Shown here piece by piece: positions 1 to 8,772 of a DNA stretch of 64,000 bases (within the stretch, counting starts at the first letter, position 1; every line of letters begins with the position of its first letter). Origin of the DNA: Gemmatimonadota bacterium (lineage in GTDB: Bacteria > Gemmatimonadota > Gemmatimonadetes > Longimicrobiales > Gaopeijiaceae); assembly GCA_009838975.1 (NCBI GenBank), contig VXQO01000079.1, positions 22,746 through 86,745 of the forward strand, written 5' to 3'. A program made the position numbers and the translations under genes. A model generated the notes under the pieces. That model was not told where the DNA came from and did no database searches. It saw only the letters and a list, made by a program, of their open reading frames with translations.

Positions 1-300
1 CGTGGCGGTGGCGAGAGCTGGATGGCCATCGCCGGCAGGTATTCGCTTCACGCAGGCGATTTCCACGTTCAGCTCGATGGTCCCTACGGTGCGCTCGCGG
101 GAGCGTACAACCGCTTCAACGAGCGGCCGGCATCCGATTGGCGCCAAATCCCGCTTTCCGACGTGGAGGTGACGGGACTCGTGAACGCGAGGTTTCTGGC
201 GAGGTATCTGAATGTGTCGCCGGGCCGCGCGGCCCAGGAACTCGGCCAGGGCGACGTCGTGGGCGCCTTCCTGCGGTTGAGGGGTCGAGACGCGCCGTGA
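1..300 (+). CDS. C-terminal part of an unrecognised protein (5' end outside window)
   Basis: The reading frame is open from the first base, so the gene very probably begins upstream; an internal ATG at base 22 would give a 92-residue protein. I do not recognise a family. The visible part has a short aromatic N-terminal stretch ([10 protein letters not shown]), then a mixed alpha/beta-looking segment, and ends GRDAP. No membrane segment, metal-binding cluster or catalytic motif is evident. Base composition matches the neighbours, so there is no sign of recent transfer. It is followed after 43 bases by the deiodinase-like gene on the same strand, so the two may be co-transcribed, but that gives no clue to its job. 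Confidence 0.45.
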   Translation, partial: RGGGESWMAIAGRYSLHAGDFHVQLDGPYGALAGAYNRFNERPASDWRQIPLSDVEVTGLVNARFLARYLNVSPGRAAQELGQGDVVGAFLRLRGRDAP

Positions 301-343
301 GGCTTCGGGGGCTGTACACCCTGGTTCGCCGGTCCGGCACGCC

Positions 344-1012
344 TTGAGCGGCCCCCGCTTCATCCCGCTGGGTTCATTCGTCCAGCGTTCCCGGCCGGAG
401 ATGTTGCAGAGGGCGCGGGAATTCCGCCGGGATCTGGCACGGCGTCGCACCGTTCGCGATTTCAGCGGCCGGCAGGTTCCTCTCGAGGTGATCGAAGAGT
501 GCATTCGGGCGGCCGGCACCGCACCCAACGGCGCAAACCACCAGCCATGGCACTTCGTGGTTGTCTCCGACCCGGAAATCAAGTCGCGTATCCGGGTCGC
601 CGCCGAGGAAGAGGAACGCGCATTCTACGGCGGCGGCGCTCCCCGGGAGTGGCTGGACGCACTCGCGGCTCTGGGAACCGACGAACACAAGCCGTTTCTC
701 GAGACGGCGCCCTGCCTCGTGGTGATCTTCGCGGAGCGCTACCAGCTTCTTCCCGACAACCGCAAGGTGAAGAACTACTACGTCCAGGAGAGTGTCGGCA
801 TCGCGACCGGGATGCTGATCACCGGACTCCACCACGCGGGCCTGGCCACGCTCACGCACACGCCTTCGCCGATGAACTTCCTGAATGAGATCCTCGATCG
901 CCCGCCTAACGAGCGCCCGTACCTGATCTTGGTCGTGGGCTACCCGGCCAGCGACGCACAGGTGCCTGCAATCACCAAGAAGTCTCTGGGGGAAATCGCC
1001 ACCTTCTTGTAA
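344..1012 (+). CDS. Iodotyrosine deiodinase-like flavoprotein (nitroreductase fold)
   Basis: A 222-residue FMN protein of the nitroreductase superfamily that resembles animal iodotyrosine deiodinase (IYD) more than ordinary nitroreductases. The FMN-binding N-terminal motif is [10 protein letters not shown] (32-41), followed by [13 protein letters not shown] (57-69). The IYD active-site lid triad, which clamps the zwitterion of halotyrosine, is present with exact spacing: Glu91, Tyr95 and Lys116 (E-x3-Y-x20-K). The C-terminal VGYP and the [10 protein letters not shown] flavin segment also match the family. IYD homologues reductively remove halogen from tyrosine using FMN; the physiological electron donor cannot be read here. 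The TTG start is chosen because the segment FIPLGSF before the core aligns with the IYD N-terminal extension; ATG at base 401 is the alternative. The family call is firm; the halotyrosine substrate is inferred from the triad. Confidence 0.85.
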   Translation: MSGPRFIPLGSFVQRSRPEMLQRAREFRRDLARRRTVRDFSGRQVPLEVIEECIRAAGTAPNGANHQPWHFVVVSDPEIKSRIRVAAEEEERAFYGGGAPREWLDALAALGTDEHKPFLETAPCLVVIFAERYQLLPDNRKVKNYYVQESVGIATGMLITGLHHAGLATLTHTPSPMNFLNEILDRPPNERPYLILVVGYPASDAQVPAITKKSLGEIATFL

Positions 1013-1055
1013 TCCCTGTCGGTTCGGGCGAACGTAAGAGGTTGTGTACCAACCC

Positions 1056-1070
1056 CGCGGACCATCCGCG
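1056..1070. other. Short perfect hairpin between the deiodinase-like and GCS2 genes
   Basis: CGCGGA-cca-TCCGCG forms a 6-bp stem with a 3-base loop, 44 bases after the deiodinase-like stop. A weaker GGTTG/CAACC pair lies just upstream (1040-1054). There is no U-tract immediately after the stem, so it is only a possible weak terminator or processing site. Confidence 0.3.
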
Positions 1071-1122
1071 CAATGCAGGTGCCGTTTTGGGGCCGGACCT
1101 CTTCTCCGGTCGAGGAGATTGA

Positions 1123-3036
1123 ATGGGCGTAGATCTCGCTCCGCAGACTTCTCCCGAGGCGATCCGGGTATTCACCCGTGCGCTCCTTCGCGACATGCTG
1201 GCCATGGAGCGGTTGCTCGCCGAGGGCCACATCGAGTCGGGAATCCGTCGCTTCGGCGCCGAGCAGGAGATGTTCCTGGTCAACGAAGCGTGGAGGCCGG
1301 CACCGGTCGCGGTGGAGGTTCTCGAGGACCTGAACGACGAACCGTTCACGACGGAGCTCGCACGATTCAACCTCGAGGCCAACCTGTCGCCGCGCGTATT
1401 GGAAGGGTCGTGCTTCTCGGACATGCACGCGGAACTCGACGGATACGTCGATCGTGTCCGGGCAGCGGCCCGTCGGCATGGCTCGGAAGTCATGCTGACC
1501 GGAATCCTCCCTACGCTGGCCAAGTCGGACCTGTCGCTCGACAACATCACGCCGCGGGCGCGCTACTACGCTCTCAACGACGCGATGAACCAGGCGGGCG
1601 GCGGCGCCTTCCGGCTCCGGATCCGGGGCACCGATGAACTGATGATCCAGCACGATTCGGTCATGCTCGAGGCGTGCAACACCAGTTTCCAGGTCCACCT
1701 CCAGGTTTCAGCGGAGGAGTTCGCCCACTTCTACAACGTTGCGCAAGCCGTTACCGGGCCTGTGCTTGCCGCGTGCGTGAACTCTCCTCTCCTTTTCGGT
1801 CGGCGACTGTGGGCGGAGACCCGCATAGCCCTCTTCCAGCAGTCGCTGGACACCCGGGGGGCTGATCTCCACCTGCGGGAAATGAGTTCGCGCGTGCGAT
1901 TCGGCGGGCACTGGCTGGAGCGTTCCGCCGTGGAGCTCTTTCAGGAAGACGTGGCGGCTTTTCATGTCCTGCTGGCCACTCCGGTGGACGAGGACCCGCT
2001 CGCCGTGCTCGACGAGGGAGGCGTGCCGAAACTGAAGGCGTTGCAGCTGTTCAACGGGACGGTCTACCGCTGGAACCGGCCGTGCTACGGCATCTCGAAG
2101 GGCAAACCGCATCTGCGCATCGAGTGCCGGGCTCTCCCCGCCGGCCCCACGACCCTCGACGAGATGGCAAATGCGGCTTTCTGGATCGGTGCCGTTCTGG
2201 GTGTCGCCCGCAAGTACCCGGATCTGACCGAGCGCATGGATTTCGACGACGCCAAGAGCAACTTCCTTGCCGCATCCCGACTCGGCCTTCGCTCCGGATT
2301 GGCCTGGCTGGACGGGGAAAGCGGCCCGTCCGACCGGCTGGTGCTGGAGACGCTGCTCCCGCTGGCCGAGGAAGGGCTTTCCGGGTATCCGATCGACGGA
2401 GACGAAGTGGCCCGCTATCTGTCGGTGATCGAGGAGCGTGTCGGGGCCGGAGTCACCGGCGCGTCCTGGGCGCTGCGCTCGCTCAGCAAGCTCAAGAAGT
2501 CCGGAACCCGGGGAGAGCGTCTGGCGGCCATCACGGCGGCCACCGTTCGCCAGCAGATTGACGGAACGCCCGTCGCGCAATGGGAAACGGCCCAGATCCA
2601 CGACGCGGGCGGATGGAAGCACCACTACATGCGCGTGGAGCAGTACATGACCACCGCGCTGACCACGGTGAACCAGGATGAGCTGGTGGAGCTGGTTGCG
2701 TACCTGATGGACTTTCGCGGGATCCGGCACGTCCTCATCGAGGACAGTGAACATCGCCTCGTCGGTGTGGTTTCCTACCGTTCCATCCTGCGGTTGATGG
2801 CCGAAGGCCGGACGCCTGCCGAAGCGGAGGCGATGCCCGTCAGCGATGTCATGGTGCGGGATCCCGTCACCATCGCCCCCGAGACGACCACCATGGACGC
2901 GATTCGGATCATGCGCGAGAAGAGGGTATCGGCGTTGCCCGTGGTCAAGGACGAACAGCTGATCGGTCTTGTGAGCGAGACGGATTTCATGCCCATGGCC
3001 TATCATCTGCTCGAAGAGCGCCTGCAGGGAACCTGA
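1123..3036 (+). CDS. GCS2-type glutamate-cysteine ligase-like enzyme fused to tandem CBS domains
   Basis: A 637-residue fusion. Residues about 20-480 are a GCS2 (carboxylate-amine ligase) domain: the N-terminal metal/ATP region contains FGAEQEMFLVNE (44-55), FNLEANLSP (82-90) and a basic-acidic LRIECRALP strand (331-339). Family members join a carboxylate to an amine with ATP, the best known being gamma-glutamylcysteine formation. Residues about 505-632 are two CBS modules (VEQYMTTALTTV at 505-516 and VSDVMVRDPVTIAP at 573-586), which normally bind adenosyl ligands and gate activity. A GAGGAG ribosome site precedes the ATG. Two bases separate the stop from the next gene, an aspartoacylase-type hydrolase, so ligase and hydrolase are probably co-expressed. 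The real substrates are unknown; glutathione synthesis is possible but no gshB neighbour is seen. Confidence 0.82.
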   Translation: MGVDLAPQTSPEAIRVFTRALLRDMLAMERLLAEGHIESGIRRFGAEQEMFLVNEAWRPAPVAVEVLEDLNDEPFTTELARFNLEANLSPRVLEGSCFSDMHAELDGYVDRVRAAARRHGSEVMLTGILPTLAKSDLSLDNITPRARYYALNDAMNQAGGGAFRLRIRGTDELMIQHDSVMLEACNTSFQVHLQVSAEEFAHFYNVAQAVTGPVLAACVNSPLLFGRRLWAETRIALFQQSLDTRGADLHLREMSSRVRFGGHWLERSAVELFQEDVAAFHVLLATPVDEDPLAVLDEGGVPKLKALQLFNGTVYRWNRPCYGISKGKPHLRIECRALPAGPTTLDEMANAAFWIGAVLGVARKYPDLTERMDFDDAKSNFLAASRLGLRSGLAWLDGESGPSDRLVLETLLPLAEEGLSGYPIDGDEVARYLSVIEERVGAGVTGASWALRSLSKLKKSGTRGERLAAITAATVRQQIDGTPVAQWETAQIHDAGGWKHHYMRVEQYMTTALTTVNQDELVELVAYLMDFRGIRHVLIEDSEHRLVGVVSYRSILRLMAEGRTPAEAEAMPVSDVMVRDPVTIAPETTTMDAIRIMREKRVSALPVVKDEQLIGLVSETDFMPMAYHLLEERLQGT

Positions 3037-3038
3037 GA

Positions 3039-4121
3039 GTGGGGTCCAGCGCACAATCACTCCCACGAGAGCCGGCCTCCCATCCCGATAGCGGTCTGAT
3101 CGGATGGGTCGAGGGGGCATCGGAGGGCCCCCTCCTGTTGTGCATAGGGGGCCTTCACGGGAATGAGCCGGCCGGAGTCCAGGCATTGGAGGCTCTGATC
3201 GACCAGGTCCGGGCACGCCGCCGCGCAATGAAGGGGGACTTCGTGGCCGTGGTCGGGAATACCGCTGCCCTGGCTGCCGGTCGGCGCTTCCTGTCCTACG
3301 ACATGAACCGTGCATGGACGGCAGGCCGGATCGATCTGTCGAGGAACGGGCATGCGCCGGCCGGCGGGCACCGGCGAGCCGCCGTGGATTTGTCGCCGTC
3401 CCGGCGCGGTGTCCACCCCCTCCGCGGGAGGCGGGTTTCCGCGCCTTCGCCGGAGGACCTTGAGATGGTCAGACTGCTGCACCTGCTCGACGTGATCGCC
3501 GAGCGCCGCCGGGGTCCGGTGCACGTACTCGACCTTCACACCACCTCGGGGCGCGGCGGGACCTTCACCACGACCGCGGATCTGCCGCGCAACCGCCGGT
3601 TTGCGATGGAGATCCCCGTCCCACTCGTGCTCGGTCTCGACGAGCACCTCGAAGGCACGCTCCTCGGCTATCTCGACCAGCTTGCCTATACCACCACGGT
3701 TTGCGAGTGCGGTCAGCACCAGGAACCCCGGGCGGTAACGAGGGCCCGGGCCGCGGTATGGCTGGCCGCGCGGGCGGCGGGACTCCTGCCGGAGACGGCG
3801 GTCCCGGAGGCGCGGCGGAGCTTTCGGATCATGCGTGCTGCGCGGGACCACCTCCCGAAGGTCTTCGAAACCGTACACCGCCATCCGGTTACATCGGCGG
3901 ACCGATACCGGACCCGGCCCGGATTCGGCAACTTCCAGCTGATCCGCGCCGGGCAGATCGTGGGCGACGACCGGCACGGCGAAGTGGCCGCACCCCTGTC
4001 GGGAAGACTCCTGATGCCTCTCTATCAGGAACTCGGCGAAGACGGCTTCTTTGTGGTCCGCGAGGTCGCAGAGCGTCGCCGACCTGCTGACGGTGTTGAT
4101 GGCCGGCTGACCGCGAACTGA
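3039..4121 (+). CDS. Succinylglutamate desuccinylase/aspartoacylase family zinc hydrolase
   Basis: A 360-residue member of the AstE/AspA branch of zinc carboxypeptidases, which hydrolyse N-acyl amino acids. The zinc ligands are visible: GGLHGNEPAG (His40, Glu43) and VLDLHTTSG (His167). The substrate-carboxylate motif is YDMNRAW (Asn90, Arg91), and the general-base Glu223 lies in VCECGQHQE. Between residues about 100 and 137 there is an Arg/Pro/His-rich insertion not expected in compact family members. The C-terminal region, with VTSADRYRTRPGFGNF and GDDRHGEVAAP, resembles the beta-domain of aspartoacylases. It starts with GTG two bases after the GCS2-CBS stop, so it is probably translated from the same message. 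A linked cycle of amide synthesis and hydrolysis is a reasonable inference, but the N-acyl substrate cannot be named. Confidence 0.82.
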   Translation: MGSSAQSLPREPASHPDSGLIGWVEGASEGPLLLCIGGLHGNEPAGVQALEALIDQVRARRRAMKGDFVAVVGNTAALAAGRRFLSYDMNRAWTAGRIDLSRNGHAPAGGHRRAAVDLSPSRRGVHPLRGRRVSAPSPEDLEMVRLLHLLDVIAERRRGPVHVLDLHTTSGRGGTFTTTADLPRNRRFAMEIPVPLVLGLDEHLEGTLLGYLDQLAYTTTVCECGQHQEPRAVTRARAAVWLAARAAGLLPETAVPEARRSFRIMRAARDHLPKVFETVHRHPVTSADRYRTRPGFGNFQLIRAGQIVGDDRHGEVAAPLSGRLLMPLYQELGEDGFFVVREVAERRRPADGVDGRLTAN

Positions 4122-4133
4122 AGCGCACAGCCG

Positions 4134-4841
4134 ATGTGCGGCCGCTTCACGCTTCACGAAAACGCAGACGCGATCGCTGACGCCTTCGCTGCAGACGTCA
4201 CACCCATCCGCACCACCCACCTTCCGCGCTACAACATCGCTCCGACCGAGGAAGCTCCCGTGGTGATCGCGGCCCGGGGTGGCCGGCGAGCCGGGCCCAT
4301 GCGGTGGGGTCTGCTGCCACACTGGGCCAGGGATCCGCGGGCCGGGACCCGAATGATCAACGCCCGCGCGGAAACGGTCGCCACTCGCAGCGCCTTCAGC
4401 GAATCGTTCCGGGCGAGGCGTTGCCTGGTCCCCGCCAGCGGGTTCTACGAGTGGGAATCACGACCGTCCGGAAAACAGCCCTGGTGGATCCATCGTCCCG
4501 GTGGGTCGCTTTTCGCCATGGCGGGGATCTGGTCGGTGTGGCGTGCCCCTGACGGTGCGCGGATCGCTACGTTCGCGATTCTCACGCGGTCGGCTCCCTC
4601 GTCGATCCGCTGGCTGCACGACCGGGTTCCGGTCGTCCTCGAGGACACCGTCTGGGACGACTGGCTTGCGCGCGGCAGCACCACCCCGGTATTGAACGCG
4701 GTGCTGGACGGTGCCGGGCAGCCCGAACTGCAACTCCACCCGGTGTCGCGCGCGGTCAATCGCGCGGGATGGGACGAGCCCGCGTGCATCGAGAGGGTGG
4801 AACCCGGGGAGCCGGGCCTGGGGATTCAGCTCGAACTCTAG
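4134..4841 (+). CDS. SRAP-domain abasic-site processing protein (YedK/HMCES family)
   Basis: A 235-residue SOS-response-associated-peptidase (SRAP) protein. It begins MCGRF; after removal of Met1, Cys2 forms the thiazolidine crosslink to an abasic site in single-stranded DNA and so shields the lesion. The other catalytic positions are in place: Asn76 (MINARAE), Glu106 (SGFYEWE) and His162 (LHDRVPV). Length is that of E. coli YedK. It follows the aspartoacylase-like gene by 12 bases and is convergent with the aminotransferase, the two stops being only four bases apart, so the transcripts must end in or run into each other. No LexA-type operator is recognisable upstream, and SOS control cannot be claimed. 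Confidence 0.93.
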   Translation: MCGRFTLHENADAIADAFAADVTPIRTTHLPRYNIAPTEEAPVVIAARGGRRAGPMRWGLLPHWARDPRAGTRMINARAETVATRSAFSESFRARRCLVPASGFYEWESRPSGKQPWWIHRPGGSLFAMAGIWSVWRAPDGARIATFAILTRSAPSSIRWLHDRVPVVLEDTVWDDWLARGSTTPVLNAVLDGAGQPELQLHPVSRAVNRAGWDEPACIERVEPGEPGLGIQLEL

Positions 4842-4845
4842 CTTG

Positions 4846-6018
4846 CTAGCCGGAGGCGCCGGTGGGAAGGGGGGTCCGCGCGGCGTCTCGGCCGAACTCC
4901 CGGGTCTGCAACGATTCGAACGCGTCGCCGAGGCGGTCAAGCGCATGTTGGAGTTCGTCTTCGGGAGGGCCGAAACCCAGGCGCATCGTGGATTCGATCC
5001 CGAAGTGGGCGCCGGGCACGATGAGCAGACTGCGCTCAACCCGAAGTCGTTCGGCGAGTTCCAGCGAACCGATGTCCGCATCGTAGCGGACCATCGAGAT
5101 GGCACCGGCGTCCGGGGGGGTGAAGCTGAACAGACGGTCGTGGCGCGCCGCCCACCTCGCGAGGAGATCCAAGTTGCGCCGGATGATCGCGCGCGTGCGC
5201 TCCAGGATCTTCGGCCGCACGGCGGGGGACAGGGCGATTCTGCCCAGAGCGTCGGAGACCGACGGTGGCGCGATGGTGGTGTAGTCGGTGCGGGCCCACA
5301 GGCGCTCCACCACATCTTCGGGTCCCACCACCCAGCCGAGCCTCACCCCTGGAAGCCCGTAGGCCTTCGACAACGAATTCGTGACCAAAACGCGGTCATA
5401 GCGCCCCCAGAAGGTCGGGACCGGGTCGGAACCCACCTCGGCTCCCCGGTACACTTCATCCGAGAGGATCCACGCTCCATGCGTGTCGGCCAATGAGACG
5501 ATGTCGTCCATTTCGTTCGACGTGAGGGCTACACCGGTGGGGTTGTTGGGGTGAGTCACGAGTATGAACCCCGCACCCGCGCGAAGAGCCGTTTCGAGCT
5601 GGTCCAGATCCGGTCGCCAACCGGCCTCCTCCCGGAGGTGGAACGGAATCGCTCCCCCGCCGAAGTTCCTGATCAGTCCCGGAACCTGCATGTAGTTGGG
5701 GAGCATCACGGCCGCCGACCTGCCGGGCCGGGCCAGCTCCCAGAACGCCACGAAGTTGGCTTCGGCCCCTCCGATGGTGACCACGACCGACCTGTCCGTT
5801 GCGCCGGGATGCAGGGACGCGATCAGCGCTCGCAACTCGTCCGTACCGTTGGACTGGCTGTAGCCGAGCCCTACGTCCGAAAGGTCCACCGATCCTCCCG
5901 CGTATGACAGCAGTTCGCCGACCGTCAGCGGATGGACGCCGCTCTCGGAGAGGTTGTAGTCCACCCTGTGCTCGTAGGTGGACTGCCATCGTTCCATCTG
6001 AAACGGGATGAATCCCAC
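4846..6018 (-). CDS. PLP-dependent class I/II aminotransferase
   Basis: A 390-residue fold-type I aminotransferase. The Schiff-base lysine is Lys218 in TNSLSKAYGLPG; Asn159 (HPNNPTG), Asp187 and Tyr190 (LSDEVY) are the usual PLP contacts, and the C-terminal MRLGFG supplies the substrate-carboxylate arginine. The N-terminus ERWQSTYEHRVDYNLSESG is characteristic of a subgroup annotated simply as aminotransferase; the amino donor is not evident. The GTG start at base 6018 is chosen because homologues begin close to this motif; an upstream ATG (base 6165) would add a poorly conserved arm and run into the promoter region of the divergent gene. It reads away from the M16 peptidase pair across a 117-base shared regulatory gap. 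Confidence 0.87.
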   Translation of the reverse strand: MGFIPFQMERWQSTYEHRVDYNLSESGVHPLTVGELLSYAGGSVDLSDVGLGYSQSNGTDELRALIASLHPGATDRSVVVTIGGAEANFVAFWELARPGRSAAVMLPNYMQVPGLIRNFGGGAIPFHLREEAGWRPDLDQLETALRAGAGFILVTHPNNPTGVALTSNEMDDIVSLADTHGAWILSDEVYRGAEVGSDPVPTFWGRYDRVLVTNSLSKAYGLPGVRLGWVVGPEDVVERLWARTDYTTIAPPSVSDALGRIALSPAVRPKILERTRAIIRRNLDLLARWAARHDRLFSFTPPDAGAISMVRYDADIGSLELAERLRVERSLLIVPGAHFGIESTMRLGFGPPEDELQHALDRLGDAFESLQTREFGRDAARTPLPTGASG

Positions 6019-6048
6019 GGTGCCGGCTCCTGGCTGGTTTTCGGTTGG

Positions 6049-6077
6049 TTGTGGACGCTGTCGCCAGTGGATAGGCT
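6049..6077 (+). promoter_or_regulatory. Candidate promoter for the M16 peptidase operon
   Basis: TTGTGG (6049-6054) and TAGGCT (6072-6077) are separated by 17 bases in the gap between the divergent aminotransferase and M16 genes. Each box matches only three of six consensus positions, so this is a weak prediction. Confidence 0.28.
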
Positions 6078-6135
6078 CAAGAGTCACCGGAACACCCGGC
6101 AGCGGGTGCCGAACGGAATATGGGGAGGTGGGGGC

Positions 6136-7407
6136 GTGCGAGGAATGATCGAAGTCGAAGAGCACACGCTGGCCAACGGGCTAAGGCTGGTGATGGCACC
6201 GGACCTGACGACGCCGGTCACGAGCGTCAACCTGTGGTACGGGGTCGGTTCGCGTAATGAAGCGCCCGGCCGAACGGGTTTTGCCCATCTGTTCGAGCAC
6301 ATGATGTTCCAGGGTTCCGCCCACGTGCCCAGAAACGGACACTTTCAGCTCATCGAGGAGGTGGGTGGATCGGCAAACGCGACCACCTGGTTCGACCGGA
6401 CCAACTACTTCGAGACGGTGCCTTCGCACCACCTCGACCTGGCGTTGTGGCTGGAGTCGGACCGAATGGGATGGATGCTTCCCGCGATGAACGGCGAGAA
6501 GCTGGAGAACCAGCGCCAGGTCGTCATGAACGAGCGAAAGGAGCGCTACGACAACCAGCCCTACGGCGACTGGGACGAGCGCATCCAGGCTCTCCTGTTT
6601 CCGGAGACTCACCCCTACCATCACAGCGTGATCGGAACGCTCGAAGACATTGCGGCCGCCACGCTGGACGATGTCCGCGACTTCTTCTCCACCTACTACC
6701 TTCCCAACAACGCGGTACTCTCGATCTGCGGCGACTTCGACCCCGACCACGCGCGCGACCGCGTCGAGCACTACTTCGGCGCCATCCAGCCCGGGCCGGA
6801 TCCCCCGGCGATTCCCGGGATCGATCAGATTCCTTTCTCGACCGGGGCTACACTGCGAGAAGACGTACCCGGGGCCGTGCCCCTGCCGAGGGTCTACGCC
6901 GCGGCGCGGGTTCCTCCCTTCACAACCGACCTCTTCTATCCCGGGGATGTCGTGGCCCACTGCCTCGGCACCGGCAGGACCTCGCGCCTGTACGACCGCC
7001 TCGTGCGGCGTCGACTGGCAAAGTCGGCCTCGTGTCATCTCCTGCCGCTCACGTCAGGCGCGAGCCTCTTCATGGTCATCGCAACCGGCTTTCCGGACAC
7101 CGACGTGGACGACCTCGAAACCGCAGTCACGACGGAACTCGACAACGCGGTCACACTGACCGAAGAAGCCGTCGAACGGGCTGTCACGGGAGCGGAAACA
7201 CGCATGCTGAGGGCCTTGCAGCAGGTCGCGACGCGAGCTGACCTGCTCTCGATGTATGCCACCCACTTCGGCGACGCCACGCGCCTCAACGACGATCTTG
7301 GGCGTCTGCGCCAGGTCACTCTCGATGAAGTGCGCAGCTGGAGCCGGAACCATCTGAATCCCGGGAATCGGGCACTCGTCCGCTACATCCCGGAACAATC
7401 CTCGTGA
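6136..7407 (+). CDS. M16 family zinc metallopeptidase, catalytic subunit
   Basis: A 423-residue M16B (mitochondrial-processing-peptidase/PqqL-like) peptidase. The inverted zinc motif HxxEH is HLFEH at 51-55, and the distal glutamate is near residue 133 in VMNERKERYDNQPYG. The N-terminal M16 domain (about 10-155) and inactive C-terminal domain (about 170-400) are both present. Members act as half-clams, often with a non-catalytic partner, degrading short peptides. No clear signal peptide is seen, so a cytoplasmic or atypically exported location is open. The GTG start is chosen because GGAGGTGG (6124-6131) sits at proper spacing; ATG at 6145 is the alternative. The stop overlaps the start of the next M16 gene by four bases, consistent with a heterodimer. 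Confidence 0.9.
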   Translation: MRGMIEVEEHTLANGLRLVMAPDLTTPVTSVNLWYGVGSRNEAPGRTGFAHLFEHMMFQGSAHVPRNGHFQLIEEVGGSANATTWFDRTNYFETVPSHHLDLALWLESDRMGWMLPAMNGEKLENQRQVVMNERKERYDNQPYGDWDERIQALLFPETHPYHHSVIGTLEDIAAATLDDVRDFFSTYYLPNNAVLSICGDFDPDHARDRVEHYFGAIQPGPDPPAIPGIDQIPFSTGATLREDVPGAVPLPRVYAAARVPPFTTDLFYPGDVVAHCLGTGRTSRLYDRLVRRRLAKSASCHLLPLTSGASLFMVIATGFPDTDVDDLETAVTTELDNAVTLTEEAVERAVTGAETRMLRALQQVATRADLLSMYATHFGDATRLNDDLGRLRQVTLDEVRSWSRNHLNPGNRALVRYIPEQSS

Positions 7408-8762
7408 CCGGCCGCGGCAAGCCTCCCCCCCCGGGACCGATTCGCCCCTACGAGTTCCCTCCCGTGGCCGACGAGCCACTTGGGAACGGAATGCGTGTGC
7501 GGGTCGTGCAGAAACAGCCCCTCGGCCTCGTCACCGCCATGGTTGTGCTGCGCGCGGGGGAATCCGCGGCCCCGGCCGGCTGCGAGGGCCTGGCGGTGCT
7601 CGCCGGAGATGCCCTCGAAGGAGGGACCACGCGCCTGTCGAGCGTCGAACTCGCATGCCGGCTCGAGGATATCGGAGCGAGTTTTGGTGCCGCGACCGGA
7701 TGGGATTCCACCACCGTCGCCGTTTCATGTCTTGCGGACAACCTGGTCGATGCCCTGCCGCTGCTCGCCGAAATGGTGCGATCGCCGGCGTTCGACCAGG
7801 CGGAGTTCGATCGGTACAAGGCTCAGCGTCTGGCGACGGCGGCACACCGCCGCATGGACCCCGCTTCTCTTGCCGCCGATTTCCACGCGCGCAGCATCTA
7901 TGGTGACGGAGATACCTACGCGCGCCCCCTGGGTGGCACGGAGGCTTCTCTCGGAGCCCTTGAGGCCGACCACGCCCGTCAGTACGCCGCGGCTCGCTAC
8001 GGGCCCGCACGGGCAGCGGTGGTCGTGGTTGGAGATGTGGAGAGTGAAGAAGTGCGGCAACTTGCCGACCGGGAATTCGGGGACTGGGGCGAACAGTCCG
8101 CCAACCCGCCCGAGGCGGTCGTTGCCGGGCGTGAGCCCGGACGCTCGATCCATGTGGTCCATCGGCCCGGTTCCGTGCAGTCCGAGATTCGGGTCGGGCA
8201 TGTCGGCGTTTCGCGTTTCATCGAGGACTACCTCCCTCTGACAGTGGTGAACCTCGTGCTCGGAGGCTCTTTCTCGTCGCGCCTCAACCTCAACCTTCGT
8301 GAGCATCACGGCTTCACCTACGGGGTCCGCTCCACGTTTGCGGCCCGCCGGAACCGCGGTCCCTTCGTGGTTTCGACCGCAGTCGAGAACTCGGTGACTG
8401 CAGCGGCGGTGCGGGAGATCTTCAGAGAGGTCGAAGCGCTCTCGGAGTCGGGTCCAACGGCGGACGAGGTCCAGACCGCGACGAGCTACCTGGCGGGCGT
8501 GTTTCCGCTGCGGATGGAGTCCACGGGGCAGGTTGCCTCCCGGATCGCGGGATTGATCGTCTTCGGCCTTCCGGTGGACTACTATCGGGACTACCGGGAC
8601 AGAATCAGGGAGGTCACGCGTGAGCAGGCCGTGGCAGCCGCCCGGCGTCACATCCGGCCGCGTGAACTGTGTACCGTCGTGGTTGGCGACGCCGAGGCCG
8701 TCGCCCCCGGGCTCGAGGATCTCAAGATCGGTCCGGTGACGATTCACGACCTGCAAAGCTGA
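7404..8762 (+). CDS. M16 family peptidase-like partner lacking the zinc motif
   Basis: A 452-residue M16 homologue. Where the catalytic subunit has HxxEH, this protein reads LAVLAGDALEGGTTRL, so the zinc ligands are gone while the fold is retained. The C-terminal half keeps the conserved NLVLGGSFSSRLNLNLRE and HGFTYGVRSTF substrate-groove segments typical of active M16 C-terminal domains. In mitochondrial processing peptidases and many bacterial pairs such a protein provides substrate binding to the catalytic partner. The GTG start overlaps the upstream stop (GTGA), which supports 1:1 translation and a complex. A proline-rich N-terminus (KPPPPGPIRPYEFPP) precedes the first domain. The partner role is inferred from family precedent. 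Confidence 0.88.
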   Translation: MTGRGKPPPPGPIRPYEFPPVADEPLGNGMRVRVVQKQPLGLVTAMVVLRAGESAAPAGCEGLAVLAGDALEGGTTRLSSVELACRLEDIGASFGAATGWDSTTVAVSCLADNLVDALPLLAEMVRSPAFDQAEFDRYKAQRLATAAHRRMDPASLAADFHARSIYGDGDTYARPLGGTEASLGALEADHARQYAAARYGPARAAVVVVGDVESEEVRQLADREFGDWGEQSANPPEAVVAGREPGRSIHVVHRPGSVQSEIRVGHVGVSRFIEDYLPLTVVNLVLGGSFSSRLNLNLREHHGFTYGVRSTFAARRNRGPFVVSTAVENSVTAAAVREIFREVEALSESGPTADEVQTATSYLAGVFPLRMESTGQVASRIAGLIVFGLPVDYYRDYRDRIREVTREQAVAAARRHIRPRELCTVVVGDAEAVAPGLEDLKIGPVTIHDLQS

Positions 8763-8772
8763 GGGCTTCCGC

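Noticed and set aside
4838..4850. CTAGCTTGCTAG between the convergent SRAP and aminotransferase genes as a terminator
   Set aside because: The stem is only four base pairs with no U-tract and mostly consists of the two stop codons.
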